From Paratinospora sagittata (lineage: Eukaryota; Streptophyta; Magnoliopsida; Ranunculales; Menispermaceae), in assembly GCA_035771175.1 (NCBI GenBank), contig CM069593.1, forward strand, positions 47,718,054 to 47,782,053: a stretch of 64,000 nucleotides of DNA, in the 5' to 3' direction. The position numbers and the translations under genes were made by a program. The notes below the pieces were generated by a model. The model had not been told where the DNA came from. It did not search any database and saw only the letters and a program-made list of their open reading frames with translations. Each line of letters opens with the position of its first letter. The first letter of the stretch is position 1. Positions 36,874 to 48,800 of the stretch are shown here, piece after piece.

Positions 36874-37560
36874 CTTGGAGTAGCCACTGAGGCAAAGTGG
36901 ATGGATGCATTGAATGCTAGTAATCCAAGTTCGCACGCATTTGTAGATCACTACGAACCTGACAACAATGAGACTGCCACTTTTCATCGTTCTTTTTGGG
37001 CTTTTGGTCCCTCAATTAAGGGTTTTAAGCATTGTAGGCCTATCATACAAATAGATGGTACACACTTATATGGTCAATACTGCGGTAAGTTGCTCATCGC
37101 CACGGGAATCGATGCAGCCAGTCACATATTCCCACTCGCATTTACAATTGTTCATCAAGAAAATACTGACAACTGAGCATGGTTTTTTAGGAAGCTTCGT
37201 TATAGCGTGATGAACATAAAAGGCATTTGCTTTGTCAGTGATCGTCACCCTGACATATTGAATGCGGTTAAAAAAGTAGAGAATGATTGGACCGAGCCTG
37301 AGGCATAGCATAGGTTTTGCTTGAGGCATGTGGGTAGTAATTTCAATGATAAGTTCCATAACGAGAAGTTAAGAGATTTGGCCAAGGCAGCAGGGTTACA
37401 ATACCAACCACGTAAGTTTGAGGCACTAATGAAATAACTAGAGCACCAAAAAGAGGGTTACACAAGATGGCTTAATCTCATTACCCTTCTTAGAGAGAGG
37501 TGGACAATGGCTTACAATGGTGGGGTGCGGTATGGTTGGATGACTATCAATGTAACTGGT
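36874..37560 (+). pseudogene. Mutator-like (MuDR-type) transposase relic
   Basis: One reading frame encodes the central part of a MULE transposase: FHRSFWAFGPSIKGFKHCRP, IIQIDGTHLYGQYCGKLLIA, TGIDAASHIFPLAFTIV, ICFVSDRHPDILNAVKK and HRFCLRHVGSNFNDKF. The first two catalytic Asp residues (IDGTH and SDRH) are visible. In-frame stops lie at 37174-37176 (TGA), 37306-37308 (TAG) and 37435-37437 (TAA), so the element is dead, though with no frameshift across about 680 bases. The N-terminal DNA-binding part and the SWIM zinc finger were not recognised. Confidence 0.85.
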
Positions 37561-40262
37561 TAGTCTATGCATTTACTTCTTTGAATTGTCTGAGCTAAAA
37601 AAAATATTGTATGGAAGACATCTTTTTAAGACACATTCCATACAATTTTTTTTTTTTTGCCCAATTAGTGTCTTTAAGTCCATGTGGAGCCACTGTTTTA
37701 GCTGATCAGGCTTTGAATTGTCAAATTATAAAAAAATTAGTTATTATTTAGATTTTAATTGTATTTGCGAAATTTTTTTATATTTTAAGAACAAAAGTCA
37801 AAAGCCCACGGTGAACAGATACGACACACTCAGTATACGTACGCGTTGTGGCGAGAGCTCAGGGGTGGCCCATCAGCGTAGCCTGTGCCATCGTTGTCTG
37901 ACCACGACCCACACAGGACCTAATGTGTGCATGGTTTTCTTATATTCATTTTATTTATTTGTTCTTTATTTGAGTGGAAGGACCCAAGCTGTAGTGCTTT
38001 AAACTGCACCACCGACGTTTTCCAGGTCCAGCAGTAGTATAGTCATATGGTAGCTTCCTGTATTAAAAACAAAAAGGCTCCTATTTATAATTACCAAAAA
38101 TAATTAAAATTATTTCATTACCCCAAGAAAATTTTCAAATGACATTTTTTTTTTAATGAGGCATTTAGGCTAACTTATGGGAACGAACTAATCCCGAGAA
38201 AAAACTTTAATGATAAGAGAGAAGAGAATATCGTCTCTTCGTTGGTTATGTAGGTGCTTTCATACATAACGTAAAGAATATATTTTTTTGTTATATTCTA
38301 AAAAAAAAATATTATAGTTGCATCTAAAAGTACATCAAAAATATATATTGCTATTGTACACTATTACAATACTTCGAATTATTTATCAATACATAATTCA
38401 AGATAATCTAATAATGAACAATCATAATGTACACTTTAAATGTACATTATAAATATCAATATAACACTACTCTGGCTTTAAAAAAGTGTTGAACCCTAAA
38501 AATCATGTGATACTCGATTCATTGGTGAATAGTACTTTGTATAATGTACAGTAGAGAGATTGGCATTTGATTTCGAAATCACTTAAAAGATTATAATTAG
38601 GAAATAATTATTTTTTATACTATATTTGATGTTTAAATTTGAAACATTTATTTGATTTTTTTAAAAAAAACCTTACTGAGAATTATTGACTATATATAAA
38701 TAAAAATAATAATCTTATAATGAATATAAACAAATTCATCACATAAAATATAAATTAAAATCAAGTACAACCCTTAACCAGGCCAAGAGATATAATTCAT
38801 TGTCTGTATCTTCAATAAATAGTATTAAAGTTAATGGTTCGTAAAGATGTCGAGTGTGGCACCCTAAGTAAGATGAGATTCTTTTCTTATTATTAATATT
38901 ATTTTTTTAAGGTTTTGATGTTTAAACTCAATTTTGATATGCCAAACAAGGATATGATTTAGGCTTTAGACCCAACAATAGTATCTCTTGACAGTCTCAT
39001 TGAAAAAAGAGACACCTACAAAACTTTTTGTTTTGGCTATAGGGTAACCTTTATATAAGTAAGAAATATACCTCTCTCTCTCTCTGTCTCTATATATATA
39101 TATATATATAGTGGGGTTGGTTGACTTGATAGCCAATGAATTTATTTGATTATGGGTACTTCAATTTCCATCTCTCCTCTATTATTAATTTCATGAATTT
39201 GGGCACTACTTTTAAGTACCCTCCCAATAGATGACTTAGCTGATGAATGTGGGACAGTAGTGTTGGAGAGAATTAAGCCAATATCATATATATATATATA
39301 TATATATATACAGCTAGCCATAGCTATTTTGTGTTAAGAAGATTAATTAAGCATGTTTTCTTCTATGATAAATAATATTAAGCATATAATTGCATACGTG
39401 CATCAAACTAGCTTGGAACGTATGACATATACATACATAATTTTCACTCTCACATGCATGTACAATTTCGGTGGCATGCATATATATGCACATGCATGGA
39501 CGCATATATACATGCTCACCCTTCTCGTCCCTCATGCCTGAATATATATATAGGTTTAATTAGTTCATGCACATAATGCTTGTACTTGCCTGCAACATCA
39601 CCTCTCAAATGAAAATTTCAGAATTCCCACAATGGGTTGGCTCGTGCAATGAGGGGTCATTTCTAGTATGTATGTGCCAGGCAGCTACAGTATAGTACAC
39701 TTCACTACTCCAGAAAGTTGTATATATATATATACACAGATCATACATAGCTGAAATTTATTATATTTCTGGTAATAGAATTTTTATTTTTTTTCAAGAC
39801 CCTGATCATAGTCATATAATTAATATATAAACGAGAGTTAACTTCAAGCATCAAGTTCATTACTATATATATATATATGCACGAGATATATAACAAATAT
39901 TAAAAGAAAGGAATACAAAACAGGCCAAGAGATATTTTGATCAGTTGAATAAGATTCATATACACAAGTAGAAATTATATAATTAATTAATCCTGTTTAT
40001 CTATTAAATCATCAAATCTACAAAACAATAATCTTATTAAACATGTATAGGATTTTCAAGGTATCCGAAGATGGAAACAAGAACATTATTAATATTAAGG
40101 TAAAAGCATCTAAAATAAGTACCATTAATTCTTACTCATCATGATCATGAAGATATATATATATATAGCTAGAACATCAACAGATAAAGTTGCAGTACTA
40201 GTGCCCCAAAATTTTGTTTATTACTTCAAAAGATATACATATGAACTGAGATGACTATATAT
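37561..40262. other. Transposon-derived and AT-rich intergenic DNA
   Basis: 37570-38060 may be further decayed MULE sequence; it includes a short hairpin made of AATATTGTATGGAAGACATC and its complement (about 37599-37650). Beyond about 38100 the sequence is AT-rich with TA microsatellites near 39095, 39285 and 39721. No gene recognised. Confidence 0.45.
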
Positions 40263-40547
40263 TAGGGATGACAATATAGATCACGGCACAATAATAAGAC
40301 TCGAAACTGACACGAAATTAATGAGTTTGAGTTTTGCATAAACAGGGGCGGGTCAAAATAGGTTAAACCTAATTAAACACGATTAAATTTTAGGTCAAAA
40401 TCAGGTAGACTTGTTAAACTCGAAATTGACCTGTTTAACACGATTATATTTTGTGTCGGGACTTATGTTATTTAAACGTGTCGTTTGAGTTTATAATATA
40501 TTTCATTATATACAATTACGATACGAAAACACGAATTGCCACCCCTA
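40263..40547. mobile_element. Short hAT-like element (possible)
   Basis: 285 bases between TAGGGATGACAAT and ATTGCCACCCCTA, which are imperfect inverted termini like those of the element at 12161. Flanking octamers CTATATAT and TCATATAT agree at 6 of 8 positions, but the flank is simple sequence, so the target duplication is weak. Confidence 0.45.
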
Positions 40548-41644
40548 TCATATATATATAATCTGGCCCTTACAAGTAGAATGATATAATCATTTTTCAT
40601 AAAACAATTAATCCATAGTTCCATACCAGCTGGTGACGCCACATATATATATACAGTGAATTATATCCACAAACCCTAAACCCCAAGTTCCCCTCATGAT
40701 GTTTACAATAATCTCCTCATCTCATGAAAGCATGTTAAAAGACAAGAAGAAACAAGTGAAAAAAAAAAAAAGCCAAAGTAAATGGGAAAAGGGAAGGTTG
40801 TTAAAGCTTTATCAAAGCCAACCATATATATCCAAGACAAAAAGATCTAGAAATGAATGAATAATTGTAGCTAAATTAATCAAATCTACATTAGGGTAGT
40901 ACTACTGATGTCAAGCCTTTATCAATGACATCTTGCTCTCTGGAAATAAATAAATAATTGTACTTAAAGTCGATCTGAACACTATGCATGTCTTGTTAAC
41001 TATTAATGAAAAAAAAAATGCTAAATAGAATAAAGGATGGGGAGGTAGAATAATTAGGAAAAACAACCTAATTCCATCAATATTAATGAACTAAAATTGG
41101 AACATAAAAAAAATATCAAGAAAAACTTATTAAAAGTGAAAGAAAACTATATATCTATGAATTTATGAACTCCCCAAGTAACTAATTACCTATACACCTT
41201 GATCACGGCCGGGAACCCTAATATAACCTAGTTTTTTTTTTTTGTTTTTTTTGTTTTTGCCAGGCTAATATAACCTAGATAAGCTTTTAGAATTTCTCAC
41301 ACTACTAGATCGAGCAACCTAGCTAATTAATATGCAAAGCCTTCTATGCCAAACAATAATATATAAGAAAACCATTGGAAATCAATGGCAATGAGCTGGG
41401 TGAATGGATATATATATGAACAATGAACTTATTAGGGCATGAGTTCTTGATCTATCCAAGATCCTTACATATGGGTACTTATAAACAAACAAGATCCTAA
41501 GTTCAAGTTATAAAGTTATGTACAATTCAATTATATATATACAAAAACACATGGGTATCATATAAACAAGGTTTAGGCTTTTTTAGGGAATACGGACTAT
41601 TATCATCACAAGAGTAATTAACTTACCTGAATGTATTCTTTTAT

Positions 41645-41862
41645 ATATATATGGAAAGCCTAGTGTAAGGAATGAAGCCTGGTCCGAGATCGATATCCAT
41701 GAAAGAATGAAGAAGATCAAGCGCTACCCTTTAATCACGAAGAAAAGTAAATAAAGACGACGATCGATGAGATCGATGCAGGGTAGTACTTAGATTGATC
41801 ATATAATTGGAAGGATCTTGGATCAAACCTCATTCCAAACACTTACTTTCCTTGGACTACTA
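41645..41862 (-). ncRNA. MIR166: MIR166 precursor (microRNA 166)
   Basis: The minus strand carries TCTCGGACCAGGCTTCATTC(C) at 41669-41689; the commoner register, starting UCGGACC and ending UU, is 41667-41687. This is the miR166 sequence that directs cleavage of class III HD-ZIP transcripts. The opposite arm, GGAATGAGGTTTGATCCAAG(A) at 41816-41836, pairs with it over 21 bases with two mismatches and three G-U pairs. Below the duplex GGAAAG (41846-41851) pairs with CTTTCC (41653-41658). In the long loop GATCAA...CTACCC pairs with GGGTAG...TTGATC. The miRNA is in the 3' arm, as normal for the family. It is predicted from sequence and pairing only. The primary transcript ends are not visible. 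Confidence 0.92.
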
Positions 41863-44800
41863 CTTGTGCCTCATGATTCAACAATAATAATCAAACTCGA
41901 TCATGATCTCACAACAAGGCTGCTGCATAAAAGCTAGCTAGCATCTCTCATGAAAAACAGTGTTAAAAAATGGAAGGAGAGGGTTGGAGGTATAAGGTAG
42001 CTAGATGGAGATGAAATTTTGGGTTTGATGGGAGAAGTACTAATAATAAGGTAGAAAAGCACATGATGGACAGGTCATTTGGTGCATAAAATAATGGAAA
42101 GCTGGTAGGTTTTGGGAGCATCTTCTTGTCTTCTTCTTCTAAGCCTTTTTTTTTTTTTTATGTGTGGGAGTATAGTGCTTGGAGGCTTTTACAGGCTATC
42201 CCTCAGAAATTTATTATTATTATTATTATTTTTAAAAAGAGCACTGAAAATAACGAGGTAAGTGATGACAAGGGAGCATGGGAAGGGAATGTAGGGCCTT
42301 ATTTTTTTTTGCTTCAATTCATCATATATATGCTAAAGTTGAAGAGTCACACAAAAGCTAACAACAAGGATGATTTCTCCATCAAGATAGCTCCAAAAAA
42401 AAAAAAAAGAGTTCCACCGCCCAAATCAATGCATGATATTGGTGATCTCTTGGTACTGTTCCATGTGAAGATCAGATCAGAGACCCATTATATAGGAATC
42501 TCAATTAGTTAATTAAGAAGTAAGTTGAAACTTACATGGTAACTAGAGAAAGTGAAAGAGTCACGCACTAATAAATTAGATTAATTAACATGCATGGTTA
42601 AAAGAGAAAGCTATAAAAATAAAATAAAATAAGTAGCCACCCATTTAAGGAATCCCAATAACTTGCCATAAGAAAATCACTAGCTTAATTAGTATCTTAA
42701 AGTTTTTAGTTATGGGTATCATCCATTAATTAATTAAATAATAATAACCACACTACTAAACACGGCATGTTGATCAGTAAGTATATTCCTTTGAAGTTTG
42801 TGTTTTAAATAGCCAATAAGACATTAGTTTGATGGTTCGAGCGGCTGGCCGATCTATTACATTGGGTCGGAGGTTCGAAGCGAGATTCTAGAGGGATGGA
42901 TATCAGATTGATTGTGTGGATAGACTGTGGGCTAGTTTTGAGGATCCGTCGGGTCGGGTCTTGTTGATATAGATATTAGTTGGGTCCTGCATGACTCAAA
43001 TTTTCTACAGATGGGGTGGGTACGAAGTTATACTTATGTCTTCTAAAAAAATGTTATAAATATATTTGTACAATATTTTAGTACAAGAGAGACAGAAAAA
43101 GGATCACTATGCAATGTGGGGTGCCTAGCTCTGCTACATCAAGATCCCCACATGAGATATGAATCTCATCTTTCAAAGATGAAAGGTATATAATTAAGAG
43201 GCAAAATCTTATGTGGGCAAGCTCAACATCACATGCTACATTTACCTTCACAAGAAGCAAGCAAAAAAAAAATAAAAAAAATTAACAATTAAAGGGGTGC
43301 AGTTATGGTTTCTTAAGCTTTTCATCAAATTTCACCCTAGAGAGAGAGAGAGAGTTGATGAGTGAAGAGAAGATATCAAATGATTAATTTGTTTTTCTAC
43401 AAAAGAAGAGAAAATATAGTATGTAGTCCCTTTTTCTTCAAGGGGTTTTTTCTTTCTCTTTTGGTTCAGATTTATGAGGTTTTCACATCAGCTTTTGCTT
43501 TTCCTTCACACTCAATTAAATTTTCTTTTCTCATGAACCAATCTTATAATGATCATCATCTTCTTAGTCTTCTTTTCTTTGCTTTTTCTTTTCTCTCTCA
43601 TACATAGATCTCTTCAATCTGATGATGCTTATTCTGTTGCACAATCATCAGTACTAAAACCCTCGATTGTAATGAAAGGAGAATCAAACTATTTATGTGA
43701 TAATGATAATTCACATAATTTTTGACCAATCATTTCCAATGCAGCCCACAAATGCTGGGAAGTAATATATATATATACACACACACACAAAGTACTCCAA
43801 ATTAAAATTGATAGTTTAGAACTGATCAAATTATATAAGCTAGCTAGGGTATATAGCCAGGTTAATTTAGTACTTTCCTCTCTTTCTCTCTCATCTCTCT
43901 TCCCTCTTCCCATCCCACCCACTTTTGTTGGTGCTGGACATATGCATGATTGGTTTCTCATGTGGGTCCCCCTCTCTCTCTCTCTCTTTCTCTCTCTTGT
44001 TCATCTTATGTCACCCTTTCACACGCCAATACATTTTTATCTTTCCCTCAACTCCTCTCTAGTACTCCCTTAAACCGATTATTTGGTATCTTTTGTTTTC
44101 AATCTTCACGGTTTATTTTCATTTGGTATTTTCAATTTACTAAAATTACATATACCTAGACTAATTAATTTCAAGTCATTTGGATTAATTATTAAGTATT
44201 TCTCCAAACATTTAATATAACATTGAATTATGATTTGATATATTTATAATTATTCTTTAGATGGTTTTAAAGATATAAGAAAGAGCTTGAATGAATCAAC
44301 ACACATCAAAGCAATAGCCTGTCTTCTTTATATGTAACAATTTTCTTTCTTAATTTATATATTACTTCCTAAAAAAATTATTTTAATATAAATTATTACA
44401 TTCAAACACAACTATTGTTAAAAAGAGAAAAATATTGAAATCAATGTTCATTACTAATCCACCACCATATATATATAAAGCTGATCTACATATTGAACCC
44501 AGAAGATCTAGTAATTTTTTATTTTTTATTATTATTTTTTTTAGCAGCGGTATCTAATCCTAAGAACTAACTAATCTACTAAAACCTACATGCATCAGTT
44601 CGGATACCCAAGGTAAAAAATTCGTCAAATTAAAATTCATACTTGAGACCTCTTTGACCTCGCCCTCACCTCCTGACCATCGAGGCAATACCCTAAAACT
44701 TAAATTGAAGCAAATATATTTGCCAAGCTAGCTACACCTAGTTCTATTTATCAGATGCATTGTTTTGTGACATCAATAAAAAAAAATGTTATAGCATGTA

Positions 44801-45284
44801 AGTAGAGCTTGTGACCAGTTTCTAGGATTGACATCATATATACATGTACATATATAGTGAAGGTTGACTACAATCTTTAATTGATTTGTTGTCTGTAATT
44901 GATTAAGCTTAATGGTGACTTAATTGATCACTTTAGAGCTTTGCATGATGAATAAAACTAATTAAAACCTATTGTTTTGATCACTGGATGAAATAAAAGG
45001 ATTGTTCCGGGGAAACAATACCTACATCAAAGCCTCGTAGAACCACAACGAGACTCCTTATAAGGTCACAACATAGTAGGTTGAGGAGAATAGGACCCTG
45101 ACCTCATATGAAGGTCGATATATTATTATTGACCTCATTGTTTGTAAATAGAATCAAACAAATGTGTGTAAACTACATAATTTAATGAAAAAAAATGCTA
45201 GTGAAAATAATGTGTGTAAAGATGCTAGTGAAAGTACTCTTAACTGGGGCACATGAGATAATCTTTCGAGGTGATGGTTTCAAA

Positions 45285-45330
<46 letters not shown>

Positions 45331-45886
45331 CCCTCTTTGATTAAATATATGTTTCAAAGTTTAAACTTTGATGCCAGAAAAGCTTACGCACAAGATAAAT
45401 ATTTGTTGAAGTAGAGATAAATATACCAAATTTTACTAACAAGAAGATCATGTGTCAATCAATTTCTTATACTTCAAAATTAAATTAAAACCATGGATGT
45501 TTAGCGCCTAACACCAACACTGTACAATACCAATTTCAATTGAATCAGATCAATCTAATTATCTAAGGATGCAACAAGGTCAAAGAAGGCAGAGAGAATT
45601 TGATGTTAGGATTCCTCAGATCAGTTTCATTACTTAAGGGCAGAAAGCCTCTGGTTTGATCTTGCTGCCATCTTCTTCTTCTTAGGGCATGGGATTATGG
45701 AATCTCAAGAAATTTATAAAAAAAAACAAAAAAAACATCATTATTGATAAAGAAAGAATGAGCAACAACTAAACTAAGGTATAACAAGAGTTGAATGTAC
45801 AGTGAGATCGTCTGTACAAACAAATTTACAATGTAACAATTTTCAAAAACTAAAAGGGACAAGTTTCTCTACCCGAGTTTGTATTA
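41863..45886. other. Intergenic region: MIR166 upstream side and ANK-RCC1 3' flank
   Basis: The part next to the MIR166 hairpin (about 41863-42150) probably holds its 5' transcript and promoter, but no canonical TATA box was found. The rest has CT/GA-rich patches (43340-43360, 43870-43900, 43970-44000), a 42-base C run, and a repeat-like block at 44540-44700. Open frames here are low-complexity and unrecognised. Confidence 0.4.
45286..45327. repeat. Poly-C homopolymer of 42 bases
   Basis: Forty-two consecutive C followed by T and five more C. C runs of this length are rare in plant DNA; the length may be an assembly or polymerase-slippage artefact. Confidence 0.9.
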
Positions 45887-48800
45887 TCAAAGGACTTGGG
45901 TCTGGTTCCTAACCAGCTTGACGCTGCTGTAAAACCGCTTAAGGTCCTTCATTGCTCTTTCCTCAATCTGTATTGAACGGAGTGACGAGGGTGACTGACC
46001 ATCTGGCTTGAACCAGCAATTAGAGCAATTTGTGTCTGATGGCGAGCCCTGCCCAGTAGTGACCGCAAAGCCTGCTGTTCTAGTCTTTGGGCTGCGAGAA
46101 AGATTGTGCAGGTGTTTTTCCTGTTTCATAACCTAAAATAAAAAACAAAAAGCAAGCAAAATGGAGAGAGTCAAGAAGATCTGGCATTGTTTGTAGGAGA
46201 TTTAGAAGAGAGACATTGTCTTAGAAAACAGGGTTTCTAACAAGAAACCTATCAAACTCAATCCAAAGCTTTTTATTAAGGTTTTGCAAAAGAACATCGC
46301 AACAAATTCCATTCCACAACAAAAGCCAACCTTGTAATTTCATCCTTCTCAAAGTATTAAGTTGTAACAGAAACAATGAAAGATAAAACTTCCAATTCCA
46401 TACCTGCTGCATTTGAATGTCTCGCAGTGATGGTCGGGAGAGAATAGGAGAAGAGCCAGCAGATGCCCAAGGTGGTGTGCTCTTATCTCCTTCAGAAACA
46501 GGGGATGTCCGGGATGAGCCCACAGCTATTGGACTAGACACACCCCCTCCTCCTACTGGCATAAATGAACTGAGTCGGATTTGTAAACCAGTATTACCCT
46601 CAACATGTTCTTCAACCGGATCCTTCATCTTCCTATTTGGTTGAATCTCCTTTATCTTGCTTTGTTCATTCTGAATTTCACGCAGAGATGTGGAGCTCTT
46701 CGAAATCTTAGCACCTCCCCATGCTGGGCCATCACTTTTAGGCGGTGGAGGCGGCGTAGCATCCTTGGGAGCATCATCAAGAGCACCACTCAAAAACATT
46801 GAAAGGCCACCTTTCTTCTTCTTCTTCTTGGATACAGTTGGAGTGGAATTCTTAACCTTGCTGCCATCAGAAATGCATTTCTTTGGACTGCAGATAGGGG
46901 ACTTCTCCAAAACCTGATTGCTGCCAGTTTTGCCAAAGTCCTCAACTTCCTCCTGTAAAAGGTCACATTATAGAAAGCTAAATAAACAGAATTGGTCAGC
47001 TTCATAATTCAAATGTTTTCATCTTCTACTTTCATCTTGACAAATTCTCAAGGAAAGAAAGAAGACATTTTCCCCAAATAGAAGGGGACAGACATCCAAC
47101 ATTTCTTGTGTTCCATCCAACTAAGATCAGATAACAAGACTGCATTAAAACATTAACCAAACCACAGTAAACATTTTCCTGGAATATTTAATTGGATTTC
47201 TTCTATTTTGACGCATGGATGTGGTACATAAGATGGAAACCCAAATTGGAAAGGTCACTACCATCATTTGTCAGGGGACAAACTCTTTTCTTTTTCTAAA
47301 TATTATTAGATAGTATTTTACCAGCATTACACTCACAATATAAACTTTTCCATGAACTAGCAGACACCTATTTAGTTCAAAACCTATCAACAATAATAAA
47401 TCTTGAATGTAAGCAAATGGAGTGCACAGGAAGGGTCTGAAATCTGACCTTTTTTTCAGCAACTTGAGGAATCTCTACCTCCAAGAACCCCTTTATTGTG
47501 TTCGGCTCCACATCACCACAATTTCCAATGGTTGTTGCCATTGGTTCCATCTTTTGTTTGTTTTTTCTCCTCTGCTTTCTTGACACCTCCACTTTTTTAT
47601 TCCCCTTGCTATCCAGCAAAACTGGTGATGAAGATTCATCCTGATCATCAACTGGAAAACCAAGCTCTACGAGTGAACTCTCAAGAGCAGGCCTGGTTTG
47701 AAGCTTCAAGATTTGCTGGTCATCAAGAAGATGGCCATTAGATTGCTTAGTCTCTAGCATGTCAATCTGCTGCAATTTCTTCCTTATAGCTCGGACTTGT
47801 TTAAAAATGGCTTGATCAGCACCTTCTTCGAGCTGCAGAAAGCAGTCTGATTTCTGATCTCTGTAACTCCTTGAGATAGGTTTTGTATGGTTGTCTCGAA
47901 TCCGAAGGCTTTCTGTATCACTTTCCTCTTCACTGTTTATAATAACTGGAAAAGTTGCAGTTGGGGTTGGAAGCCGACGATAGCTCCATGGCTCAGAGGA
48001 GTTTTTATCCAACAATTTCTCTAGATTAGCGAGAATCTCAGGCGAGGCATTTGCAATAGCCTGTGCTGAGACTGTAAAAATATAGTCCAGATTCCGAATA
48101 GCTATATCCTGCACATATCATATTAAATATTTAATTCATGATATTCATCATATCAATAAGATTTAAATCCTGATGTAACACAGACACCTCAAATTATGGG
48201 GCACAAGCAGGAAAGCTTCAAGTGGTCCGTCCTCCATTAATCAAATAAGCATTCATCATCACCTAAAGTGGAACTGGTACTAAATCCAAAACAGAGAGAG
48301 TCTCAAGAAAAGACAAAAGCTGGTAAAGTCACTGCAGTAATTTGGCTATACAATGAGAAACCACAGGTGAGGAGTGAAATACTCCAAGTTGAAGGTGCCG
48401 CTACAAGCTACAAAAGCAAGAGAAAGTGCAAATTTGACTTTGGGTTGTAATGGCGAGGAAGGAATAGTTGCCCTAAACCTAATAGAAAATATAACATGAA
48501 TAGAAAGAAAAATTGATATATCCATTGCCATATAGTTGACATTGTTGCTTAGTATCACATTGTCAATAACCACAAGGAGAAGTTTATCGTCAATTATTAG
48601 TATTACACAGGCTCCCCCACTATTGTAGTCAGAAAAAAACAAGGAAAGGCATGATTTCAAAAGTAAAAGGACGTTTGCTACAACTTTGGAGTTAAAAGTT
48701 ATTACAATTCTGCATTTTCAAAGGAAAGCAAGTACATTAAAATATCAATGAAACAAATTTAAGATCAAATTACAGATTTGAGTACATAAATATAGGGATG

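Noticed and set aside
42126..42512. 128-codon plus-strand open frame
   Set aside because: Its product is Phe/Ile/Lys runs from T- and A-rich tracts; no splice or family support.
42820..42900. Possible tRNA or SINE B-box (GGTTCGAGC, GGTTCGAAGC)
   Set aside because: No cloverleaf or properly spaced A box could be drawn.
43689..43961. 90-codon minus-strand open frame with a basic Arg/Glu run
   Set aside because: The basic run is encoded by a GA-rich simple repeat; no homology recognised.
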